Below, one piece after another: positions 45,203 to 52,664 of a stretch of DNA of 64,000 bases (within the stretch, counting starts at the first letter, position 1; every line of letters starts with the position of its first letter). The stretch is taken from positions 1,302,001 through 1,366,000 of the forward strand of contig NZ_CP015749.1 of assembly GCF_001742145.1 (NCBI RefSeq). The letters are read 5' to 3'. Position numbers and translations under genes: made by a program. The notes under the pieces are model-generated. The model ran no database searches and was not told the DNA's origin. It saw only the letters and a list, made by a program, of their open reading frames with translations. The stretch comes from Pectobacterium parmentieri. Lineage in GTDB: Bacteria; Pseudomonadota; Gammaproteobacteria; Enterobacterales; Enterobacteriaceae.

Positions 45203-46675
45203 ATGCAACTGAAACAGTCTATTTCACTGAAACAACAAACATTATTCCGTCAACACTGCCTGATTGACGGCGAGTGGCAAGACAGCCAAAACGATGAACG
45301 TCTGGATGTTACTAATCCTGCGACGGGTGAGGTGTTGGGTTGTGTGCCGCTCGTGACGGTGTCACAAACTGAGCAGGCGATTGCTGCTGCGGAACGGGCG
45401 TTGGTTGAGTGGCGTAAGAAGACGGGAAAAGAACGTGCCGCGCTGTTGCAGGCATGGGCGCGTCTGATTATGGACAATCAGGACGATCTGGCTGCGTTGC
45501 TGACGGCGGAACAGGGAAAACCATTGGCGGAAGCGCGCGGCGAAATTGCCTATGCCACCAGTTTTATCGACTGGTTTGCGGAAGAAGCCAAACGCATTGA
45601 AGGCAACGTATTGCAATCGCCGCAGGGGCAACAGCGCTTGATGGTGATTAAGCAGCCCATCGGCGTGTGTGCCGCGATAACGCCGTGGAATTTCCCGGCT
45701 GCGATGATTACCCGTAAAGTCGGCCCCGCACTGGCGGCGGGCTGTACGATGATCGTTAAGCCTGCCGAGCAGACGCCGTTTACCGCGCTGGCGCTGGCGG
45801 AACTGGCGCAGCAGGCGGGTATTCCGCGCGGCGTGTTGCAGGTCATTGTTGGCGATGCGCAGTCAGTTGGTAAGGTGCTGTGTGATAGTCCGGTGGTACG
45901 CAAGCTGAGCTTCACGGGTTCCACGGAAGTGGGCCGGATCCTGATGGCGCAGAGCGCGCCGACGGTGAAAAAACTCTCGTTGGAGTTGGGGGGTAACGCG
46001 CCGTTTATCGTGTTCGATGATGCTGATGTGGATCAGGCAGTGAAAGGCATTCTGGCCTCCAAATTCCGTAACAGCGGACAGACCTGCGTCTGTGCTAACC
46101 GGATCTATGTGCAGAACGGGATTTATCCGACGTTGGTAGAACGGCTGATCGAGGAAGTGCGTAAGTTAAACGTGGGCGACGGTACGCAGCCCGGCGTGAC
46201 GCAGGGGCCGCTGATTGATAACGATGCGGTCAGCAAAGTCGAGCAGCACATTGCCGATGCGTTATCGCACGGGGCAACGCTATTGCTGGGCGGCCAACGC
46301 CACGAACGAGGCGGCACGTTTTTCACACCAACGATTGTCGGCGACGTGACCCGCGAGATGCGTTTTGCACGTGAAGAGACGTTCGGGCCAGTTGCACCGC
46401 TGTTCCGCTTCAGTGATGAAGCCGAGGTGATTGCGATGGCGAACGATACCGAATTTGGTCTGGCAGCCTATGTCTACACGCGCGACGCCATACGCCAGTG
46501 GACAGTGCCGGAAGCGCTGGACTACGGCATGGTTGGCATCAATACTGGACTGATTTCGAATGAAGTCGCACCGTTTGGCGGGGTGAAGCAGTCTGGACTG
46601 GGCCGTGAAGGCTCACGTTTCGGTATTGAAGACTATCTGGAAATGAAATATCTCTGCGTCGATCTTTCTCGGTAA
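45203..46675 (+). CDS. gabD: GabD succinate-semialdehyde dehydrogenase
   Basis: NAD(P)-dependent aldehyde dehydrogenase of 490 residues that oxidises succinate semialdehyde to succinate, the second step of GABA use. The family motifs are intact: TPWNFPAAMITRKVGPALAAGC, the general base Glu261 (LELGGNAPF) and the catalytic Cys295 (GQTCVCANR). The length and the GabD-type ending FGGVKQSGLGREGS...YLEMKYLC agree with E. coli GabD. It forms an operon with gabT. Confidence 0.92.
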   Translation: MQLKQSISLKQQTLFRQHCLIDGEWQDSQNDERLDVTNPATGEVLGCVPLVTVSQTEQAIAAAERALVEWRKKTGKERAALLQAWARLIMDNQDDLAALLTAEQGKPLAEARGEIAYATSFIDWFAEEAKRIEGNVLQSPQGQQRLMVIKQPIGVCAAITPWNFPAAMITRKVGPALAAGCTMIVKPAEQTPFTALALAELAQQAGIPRGVLQVIVGDAQSVGKVLCDSPVVRKLSFTGSTEVGRILMAQSAPTVKKLSLELGGNAPFIVFDDADVDQAVKGILASKFRNSGQTCVCANRIYVQNGIYPTLVERLIEEVRKLNVGDGTQPGVTQGPLIDNDAVSKVEQHIADALSHGATLLLGGQRHERGGTFFTPTIVGDVTREMRFAREETFGPVAPLFRFSDEAEVIAMANDTEFGLAAYVYTRDAIRQWTVPEALDYGMVGINTGLISNEVAPFGGVKQSGLGREGSRFGIEDYLEMKYLCVDLSR

Positions 46676-47040
46676 ATTGTTGTTCCGATAGTGGATGAAA
46701 GTGCGTGTAGGCAGCCCACGCTGGCACGCACACAGCAAACGCGCAATGCGTCTGGGTGGTGCAGAAATAGGCTGGATTGCACCACGACATGGCAAAAATG
46801 GCGAAATACAACCAGGGCAAAATGTTGACTGCACAACCTTGTTGTTTCTCAGTACCGTTCCCGCCGCCGTTTTAGTAAAACATCAATAAAATTTCTGCAT
46901 TGGCACAGTTTATGCTCATCTCTTTTTGCATAATTATGCTGATGCATGATGCATCAAAAATACAGTGCACGAAAATAGAGTACGCAAAATAGTGATATGT
47001 ATTTGACCGTTACGTTGACTACCACTCCAGGAGCAAAGCA
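46676..47040. other. gabD to binding-protein intergenic region
   Basis: 365 bases. The first part is GC-rich and may be a decayed 3' region. The last 120 bases are AT-rich and include the palindrome TGATGCATCA (46947-46956) and another overlapping GATGCAT. No credible gene is present. Confidence 0.5.
46947..46956. promoter_or_regulatory. TGATGCATCA palindrome upstream of the importer operon
   Basis: A perfect 10-base palindrome followed by AAA. The same palindrome plus AAA occurs at 50728-50737 upstream of the SDR-kinase-phospholyase operon. It is extended leftwards here by an overlapping half-site (TGATGCATGATGCATCA, 46940-46956). Confidence 0.5.
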
Positions 47041-48120
47041 ATGTCGAAACTCAATACTTCTTCCAAAGCAACAGGACTGTTCAAGCGTCATGCGCTGAAG
47101 AAAATAGCGGCCACGGTTTTTCTGGTGACGATGGCCTGTCAGGCCCAGGCGGAATCCGTCACGGTGATCTCATTTGGCGGTTTGAACAAAGATGCACAGG
47201 ATAAAGCGTTTTACAAACCGTTCGCTGCTGCGGGCAAAGGCACGGTAGAAGCCGGTGAGTATAACGGTGAAATGGCGCGTATCCGGGCGATGGTAGAAAC
47301 CGGACAGGTGGGATGGGACGTCGTGGAAGTTGAAGGCCCTGAGTTGATGCGTGGCTGTAGCGAAGGCCTGTTTGAGCCGCTGGATTGGTCAAAGTTGGGT
47401 GACCAATCCCAGTTTGTCAAAGGTGCCGTCACTGAATGCGGTGCGGGGATCTTCCTGTGGTCAACCGTCTTGACCTACAACGCCGCGAAATTGAAACAGG
47501 CACCAAAAAGCTGGGCTGATTTCTGGAATGTGAAAGAGTACCCCGGTAAGCGTGCTCTGCGTAAGAGCGCCAAATTCACCTTGGAAATTGCGCTGCTGGC
47601 CGATGGTGTGAAGCGTGACGATCTCTACACCGTGCTGGCGACGCCAGAGGGGGTCGATCGCGCCTTCAAGAAACTGAGTCAGCTCAAATCGAATATTCAA
47701 TGGTGGGAATCTGGCGCACAGCCGTTGCAATGGCTGGTATCCGGCGATGTGGTAATGACCTCTGCCTATAATGGTCGCGTTGCAGCGGCGCAGAAAGAAG
47801 GGCATGACTTCAAGATTGTCTGGGCCGACAGTATTTACGATCTGGATAGCTGGGCGATCGTCAAAGGCTCCAAACACAAGGCGCTGGCGGAGCAGTTTAT
47901 TGCCTTTGCCAACCAGCCGGAAAACCAGAAGGTGTTCGCCGAGAATATTCCTTATGGCCCGACACACGTTAAGACGACCAGCCTGCTGGCTCCGGCTATT
48001 GCTGCCAATCTGCCGACCGCACCAGATAATCTGGCACAGGCTTTGCAGGTAGATACAGAGTTTTGGATCGACCACGGTGAAGAGCTGGAACAACGCTTTA
48101 ACGCCTGGGCCGCCCAATAA
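47041..48120 (+). CDS. PotD-like periplasmic substrate-binding protein
   Basis: Periplasmic solute receptor of 359 residues with a signal peptide (KKIAATVFLVTMACQAQA). It belongs to the spermidine/putrescine-type class (PotD/PotF), as shown by VTVISFGGLNKDAQ near the mature N-terminus, GWDVVEVEGPEL and MTSAYNGRVAAAQ. Likely ligands are polyamines, GABA or a related amino compound. It is the first gene of a three-gene operon with two permeases. A strong ribosome site (AGGAG) precedes it. Confidence 0.85.
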   Translation: MSKLNTSSKATGLFKRHALKKIAATVFLVTMACQAQAESVTVISFGGLNKDAQDKAFYKPFAAAGKGTVEAGEYNGEMARIRAMVETGQVGWDVVEVEGPELMRGCSEGLFEPLDWSKLGDQSQFVKGAVTECGAGIFLWSTVLTYNAAKLKQAPKSWADFWNVKEYPGKRALRKSAKFTLEIALLADGVKRDDLYTVLATPEGVDRAFKKLSQLKSNIQWWESGAQPLQWLVSGDVVMTSAYNGRVAAAQKEGHDFKIVWADSIYDLDSWAIVKGSKHKALAEQFIAFANQPENQKVFAENIPYGPTHVKTTSLLAPAIAANLPTAPDNLAQALQVDTEFWIDHGEELEQRFNAWAAQ

Positions 48121-48162
48121 GGCCACAGTGATTTACCGCACGTGATGATGGAGAAAGTGCCT

Positions 48163-49431
48163 ATGTCCCAGAGCGAAATCGTCGCCTCTGCACCGTCTGG
48201 CGGGAGCGAGGAAAATGCGACACTGAAACAGCAATTGTGGATCGCGCAGAAAGCCTATAAGAAGCGCTCGCTGCTGCTGATTGCACCGCTGTTTCTGTTT
48301 ATCGTGGTGAGTTTTTTGTTCCCGATCACCTCGATTTTGGGGAAAAGCGTCTCCAATCCTGAATTGCGCGACAACATACCGCAGACCATTGCCGCGATGC
48401 GGCTTTGGTCGGGCAATGCTGTACCGGATGAGGCGGTCTTTCAGGCGTTGGTCGGCGATCTGCGTGATGCTCGCAGCAGCGGCAAACTAAGCACAATCAC
48501 CAAACGGTTAGGGTATGAAGGGTCGGAATATCGCACGCTGATTACCCGGACATTACGCAAGCTGCCCGTTGAGGGCAGCAGCGACATGCGTGACCAACTG
48601 ATACGCGAACAGCCGATGTGGGGGGAACTGGCGACGTGGCAAACGTTCGATCGCGCCGCACGGCCTTTCACCAGCTATTACCTGCTGGCGGTGTTTGACC
48701 ATAAAGTCGATGCCACTACCCAGCAAATCGTCCCACAGCCTGCCGATCAGTCACTGTATGTCGATGTGCTGCTGCGCACGTTGCTGATGGCGGGCGTGGT
48801 GACGCTGCTGTGCGTGGGGCTAGGGTATCCGCTGGCGTACTGGCTGGCAAAACAGCCGTCTAACCGCGCTAATCTGCTACTCATTCTGGTTTTGCTGCCG
48901 TTCTGGACATCGTTGATTGTGCGGACGGCAAGCTGGATTGTGCTATTGCAGTCTGGCGGGCTGATCAACCGCTCGCTGATTAGCATTGGCATTATCGACG
49001 AACCGCTGGTGCTGGTATTCAACCGCATCGGTGTCTATATCTCGATGACTCACATCCTACTGCCGTTCTTCATTCTGCCGTTATACGCGGTGATGAAAGG
49101 CATTTCCCCGAACTATGTGCGTGCGGCGATCTCGCTGGGTGCGCATCCATTTATCGCGTTCTGGCGGGTTTACGTACCACAAACGTATGCAGGTGTGACG
49201 GCGGGAGCGCTGCTGGTCTTCATGATGGCGATTGGTTACTACATCACGCCAGCGCTGTTGGGGGGGCCAAGCGACCAAATGCTGAGCTACTTTGTTGCGT
49301 TCTTCACCAATACCACCATGAACTGGGGAATGGCGGCGGCACTGGGTACGCAACTGCTGATCATCGTGACGCTGCTGTACGTGGTCTATATCCGCGTGAC
49401 CCGCACCAATGCGGAAGCGGCGGCGCATTAA
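48163..49431 (+). CDS. PotB-like ABC permease with enlarged periplasmic loop
   Basis: Inner-membrane permease of 422 residues, about 130 longer than typical PotB. The extra sequence lies between membrane segment 1 (LLLIAPLFLFIVVSFLFPI, about 39-58) and segment 2 (about 205), and is rich in charged residues (RDARSSGKLSTITKRLGYEG...). The remainder is a standard BPD_transp_1 domain with the EAA-loop RAAISLGAHPFIAFWRVYVP. The start at 48163 is chosen over upstream ATGs because GGAGA lies 8-9 bases before it. Confidence 0.85.
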   Translation: MSQSEIVASAPSGGSEENATLKQQLWIAQKAYKKRSLLLIAPLFLFIVVSFLFPITSILGKSVSNPELRDNIPQTIAAMRLWSGNAVPDEAVFQALVGDLRDARSSGKLSTITKRLGYEGSEYRTLITRTLRKLPVEGSSDMRDQLIREQPMWGELATWQTFDRAARPFTSYYLLAVFDHKVDATTQQIVPQPADQSLYVDVLLRTLLMAGVVTLLCVGLGYPLAYWLAKQPSNRANLLLILVLLPFWTSLIVRTASWIVLLQSGGLINRSLISIGIIDEPLVLVFNRIGVYISMTHILLPFFILPLYAVMKGISPNYVRAAISLGAHPFIAFWRVYVPQTYAGVTAGALLVFMMAIGYYITPALLGGPSDQMLSYFVAFFTNTTMNWGMAAALGTQLLIIVTLLYVVYIRVTRTNAEAAAH

Positions 49432-49468
49432 GCACGATATCCATAACCTTATACTGGGGAGATAACAA

Positions 49469-50287
49469 ATGAGACAGCAGGGTGAAGTGGGTATCCGTCT
49501 GTGGAACACGTTCTTTAATTTCTATGGGGCGGCGATGCTGTTGTTTTTAATCGTTCCCGTGCTGGTAATTGTTCCGCTCTCTTTTAATGCGGGCTCGTTT
49601 CTGAGCTATCCGCTGACGGGATTTTCCCTGCGCTGGTATCGCGAATTTTTCAACTCTAGCGAGTGGCTGGGGGCGCTGGGCAACAGCCTGCTGATTGCGC
49701 CGCTGGCGACATTACTGGCAACGGTGCTTGGCGTGTTGGCCTCGGTCGGGCTGGTACGCGGTGAATTTCGCGGTAAATCGCTGGTGATGGCGGTACTGAT
49801 TTCGCCGATGATTGCACCGGTGGTGATTGTCGCGGTCGGGATGTTTTTCTTCTTTGCCAAACTGTCGCTGTTGAACAGCTATTTAGGGCTGGTATTGGCA
49901 CATGCGATGCTGGGTGTGCCGTTCGTAGTGATTACGGTCACAGCGGTCTTGAAGAATTACGATCATAACCTGACGCGTGCGGCTGCGAGTCTGGGCGCGT
50001 CGCCGCTGCTGGCCTTCCGCAAGGTGACGTTTCCGCTGATTGCGCCGGGGGTATTCTCCGGCGCGCTTTTTGCCTTCGCGACCTCGTTTGACGAGGTGAT
50101 CGTCACGCTATTTCTTGCCAGCCCACGCCAGCGCACGTTGCCGCTGCAGATGTTTGCCGGCATTCGCGAGAACCTCGACCCAACGATTGCCGCCGCCGCG
50201 ACCATGATGGTCGGTGCCGCGCTTGTGCTACTGATCGTAATGGAGATCCTGCGCCGCCGTTCGGAGCGGCTACGGAGTGGGGGGTAA
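49469..50287 (+). CDS. PotC-like ABC permease
   Basis: Second membrane subunit of the importer, 272 residues, six membrane segments. The EAA loop RAAASLGASPLLAFRKVTFPLIAPG, which contacts the ATPase, is intact. It lies 37 bases after the PotB-like gene with its own ribosome site (GGGGAG). No ATPase gene follows; the candidate ATPase is at 41008-42102. Confidence 0.88.
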   Translation: MRQQGEVGIRLWNTFFNFYGAAMLLFLIVPVLVIVPLSFNAGSFLSYPLTGFSLRWYREFFNSSEWLGALGNSLLIAPLATLLATVLGVLASVGLVRGEFRGKSLVMAVLISPMIAPVVIVAVGMFFFFAKLSLLNSYLGLVLAHAMLGVPFVVITVTAVLKNYDHNLTRAAASLGASPLLAFRKVTFPLIAPGVFSGALFAFATSFDEVIVTLFLASPRQRTLPLQMFAGIRENLDPTIAAAATMMVGAALVLLIVMEILRRRSERLRSGG

Positions 50288-50435
50288 TCAGATGCTCTTG
50301 GTGTATGGATTATTTTCGTGCGTATTTGATCCTTTATTTTCCCTTCGCGTACTGTTTTTTGCACGTAATTAATGTAGAGCGCAATAGGAGTTGGTTGTTA
50401 TCCGGCGTAAGAAATTATGCTGAGGAGATATCAGG

Positions 50436-50595
50436 CTTAGGATGAGCCGCATGGATGCGGCGAAAGCTTGCGCCACGTAGGGAACGTGTCGCAAGCGGTC
50501 CGTTAAGTCTGATACCGACGAAGGCATCGCGCAGCGACATAATTAGCGCCGAAAAAGCCAGTGGTCAAGGCGCTGCGGCGATTGAGCGCGCCTTG
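50436..50595 (+). repeat. dispersed structured repeat, copy B
   Basis: Forward copy of the element at 18219-18363. Hairpins: GCCGCA/TGCGGC (50446-50451, 50456-50461), GCTTGCG-CACGT/ACGTG-CGCAAGC (50466-50496), TCGC/GCGA (50527-50537) and CAAGGCGC/GCGCCTTG (50566-50573, 50588-50595). The loop GCGGCG..TGAGC of the last hairpin and a 25-base block at 50483-50507 are shared with copy A, while stem bases differ in pairs. Not recognised as a named family. Confidence 0.7.
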
Positions 50596-50727
50596 TCGGG
50601 CGTGTGATGAAGTCACAGAGAAATAACGCTACTAATACGCACGAAACTTTCACACTAGGATGTATGTAGTCGTGAAAAGACTAAATTTTGCTGAAATTTT
50701 CTTCAGCTTTTTTTAAAAGCCAATTTA

Positions 50728-50737
50728 TGATGCATCA
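50728..50737. promoter_or_regulatory. TGATGCATCA palindrome upstream of the SDR-kinase-phospholyase operon
   Basis: Identical to the palindrome at 46947-46956, including the following AAA. It is placed about 80 bases upstream of the SDR start codon, suitable for an operator. Confidence 0.5.
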
Positions 50738-50739
50738 AA

Positions 50740-50757
50740 CACACATTTTGATGTGTG
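50740..50757. promoter_or_regulatory. CACACAT inverted repeat near the SDR promoter
   Basis: CACACAT (50740-50746) and ATGTGTG (50751-50757) with a 4-base centre, immediately after the TGATGCATCA palindrome. It may be a second operator or an extension of the first. Confidence 0.4.
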
Positions 50758-50815
50758 CTGTGTAAAAAGCATATTGTGTAAAAAGATTATTGTACAACGG
50801 CTCAGGAGATTCGGT

Positions 50816-51550
50816 ATGACAGCGCAAAAAACGTTACTGCTGACCGGTGCCAGCCGGGGGATTGGGCATGCTACCGTTAAGCATTTCCACGCGGCAGGGT
50901 GGCGGATCTTTACCGCTTCACGTCAGAGCTGGGCAGAAGAGTGCCCGTGGGCGGAAAAGCTACTCAATCATATTCATCTCGATCTGGAGGATATTGATAG
51001 CCTGCAACAGATGCTGCCGCTGATTAAGGAAAAACTGGGTGGGCGGTTGGATGCGTTAGTCGATAACGCGGGGATTTCGCCAAAAGGGGAAGGCGGGCAA
51101 CGTCTTGGCATACGCGACACGGACTATGCTACCTGGCTGCGTGTTTTCAACGTCAACCTTTTCTCCAGCGCGCTGCTGGCAAACGGTTTATTCGATGAAC
51201 TCAAGGCATCACAGGGATGCGTGATTAATATAACCTCGATTGCAGGGTCGCGTGTACATCCCTTTGCTGGCGTAGCCTATGCCACCTCAAAAGCGGCGCT
51301 ATCGGCGTTGACGCGGGAAATGGCGTTTGATTTTGGTCCGCACGGCGTTCGCGTCAATGCGATTGCGCCGGGAGAAATCGAAACCTCGATTCTGTCACCC
51401 GGTACGGATGACATTATTGCGCGACAGGTGCCGATGCAGCGCTTAGGTAAGCCCGAAGAGGTGGCAAGTTTGATCTATTTTCTCTGTACCTCCAGTGCTT
51501 CTTACGTCAACGGTGCAGAAATCCATGTGAATGGAGGACAGCATGTCTGA
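50816..51550 (+). CDS. SDR-family oxidoreductase
   Basis: Classical short-chain dehydrogenase of 244 residues. It has the NAD(P) loop TGASRGIG (10-17), NAG at 84-86, catalytic Ser141, Tyr155 and Lys159 (YATSK), and the C-terminal HVNGGQHV. Its substrate is not evident. It is the first gene of a three-gene operon and overlaps the kinase gene by 8 bases. With a kinase and phospholyase for an amino-alcohol downstream, oxidation or reduction of a hydroxyl or keto intermediate is a reasonable guess. The start is fixed by AGGAG at 50804-50808. Confidence 0.82.
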   Translation: MTAQKTLLLTGASRGIGHATVKHFHAAGWRIFTASRQSWAEECPWAEKLLNHIHLDLEDIDSLQQMLPLIKEKLGGRLDALVDNAGISPKGEGGQRLGIRDTDYATWLRVFNVNLFSSALLANGLFDELKASQGCVINITSIAGSRVHPFAGVAYATSKAALSALTREMAFDFGPHGVRVNAIAPGEIETSILSPGTDDIIARQVPMQRLGKPEEVASLIYFLCTSSASYVNGAEIHVNGGQHV

Positions 51551-52664
51551 CGGACGGCTTACGACCTTTTCCCCCGAGTTCCCCTTTCCTGCGTCCAACC
51601 AGCCGGTATTTGCCGAGGCTTTACCACACGATGACGAGTTAATGACGCAGCCTGTACCGCAGGTTTCCTGCCAGCAGGCGTTGGCGATAGCGCAGCAAGA
51701 ATATGGTCTGTTTGGGCAGATGACGCTGCTTCAAGGTGAACGGGATCTGAATTTTTGTCTGACGGTCACGCCAGACGAACGCTATATGTTGAAAGTCATC
51801 AATGCGGCAGAACCCGCCGACGTCAGCGATTTCCAAACTTCATTATTGTTGCATCTGGCTAGTCAGGCGCCGGCGCTGCCCGTACCGCGTATCAGGCCGA
51901 CACAAGAAGGTCTGTCAGAGGCATGTATTGACATTGATGGCGTACCGCTGCGGGTGCGGTTGGTGAGTTATCTGCCAGGGACACCGCAATATTTGGCTTT
52001 GCCCTCGCTAACTTTGATGCAGCAACTGGGCGGCACACTGGCGCAGTTGGATCATGCGCTTCATGGCTTTACGCATCCGGCGGCAAATCGTTCGCTGCTG
52101 TGGGATATCAGTCGGGCAGCGCAGGTGCGCCCTTATCTCGATTTTGTTGCTGAGCGGCAGCAGTATCAGCATCTCCTGCGTATTTTTGACCGTTATGACC
52201 ATCATGTTGCCCCTGAGTTGGCGACGCTGCGTCATCAGGTCATTCACAACGATCTGAATCCGCATAACGTGCTAGTGGATGGCACGTCGCCGACGCGGGT
52301 TACCGGCATTATCGATTTTGGCGATGCTGTATTTGCCCCGTTAATCTGCGAAGTGGCGACGGCGCTGGCGTATCAGATTGGCGATGGGACAGATTTGTTA
52401 GAGCATGTTGTGCCGTTTGTTGCGGCATACCACCGTCGTATGCCATTAACGCGGGATGAGATCGCGCTACTGCCGGATCTGATTGCGACCCGCATGGCGC
52501 TGACCCTGACCATTGCGCAGTGGCGCGCATCACGCTACCCCGATAATCGAGAGTATCTGCTGCGTAATGTACCGCGCAGTTGGCACTGCTTACAGCGCAT
52601 GGTGACCTATTCCCATACGCAGTTTGTGACTCGCCTACAGCAAGTTTGTGCGGAGAAAGCATGA
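51543..52664 (+). CDS. aminoglycoside-phosphotransferase-fold kinase, hydroxylysine-kinase-like
   Basis: Protein-kinase-like small-molecule kinase of 373 residues. Lys84 (YMLKVIN) is the probable ATP-binding lysine; the catalytic loop is HNDLNPHN (235-242) and the metal Asp258 is in IIDFGDA. It is not an antibiotic resistance gene by context: the next gene encodes a phospholyase-type class III enzyme, the same pair (5-hydroxylysine kinase and 5-phosphohydroxylysine phospho-lyase) known in animals and in some bacteria. The start at 51543 (GGAGGA upstream) overlaps the SDR gene by 8 bases; its stop overlaps the next start by 4. Confidence 0.75.
   Translation: MSDGRLTTFSPEFPFPASNQPVFAEALPHDDELMTQPVPQVSCQQALAIAQQEYGLFGQMTLLQGERDLNFCLTVTPDERYMLKVINAAEPADVSDFQTSLLLHLASQAPALPVPRIRPTQEGLSEACIDIDGVPLRVRLVSYLPGTPQYLALPSLTLMQQLGGTLAQLDHALHGFTHPAANRSLLWDISRAAQVRPYLDFVAERQQYQHLLRIFDRYDHHVAPELATLRHQVIHNDLNPHNVLVDGTSPTRVTGIIDFGDAVFAPLICEVATALAYQIGDGTDLLEHVVPFVAAYHRRMPLTRDEIALLPDLIATRMALTLTIAQWRASRYPDNREYLLRNVPRSWHCLQRMVTYSHTQFVTRLQQVCAEKA

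Larger units (their letters stand above)
50288..50815. other. intergenic region with structured repeat and operator candidates
   Basis: 528 bases between the importer operon and the SDR operon. It holds copy B of the structured repeat (50436-50595), the palindrome TGATGCATCA (50728-50737) and an inverted repeat CACACAT/ATGTGTG (50740-50757). A longer in-frame start of the SDR gene at 50753 would use part of this control region and is rejected. Confidence 0.6.

Noticed and set aside
47461..48126. 221-codon frame antisense to the PotD-like gene
   Set aside because: Shadow of a well-supported secreted binding protein.
51543..52664. aminoglycoside resistance gene
   Set aside because: The APH fold is present, but overlap with an SDR and a phospholyase gene, and absence of any mobile context, favour a metabolic kinase.
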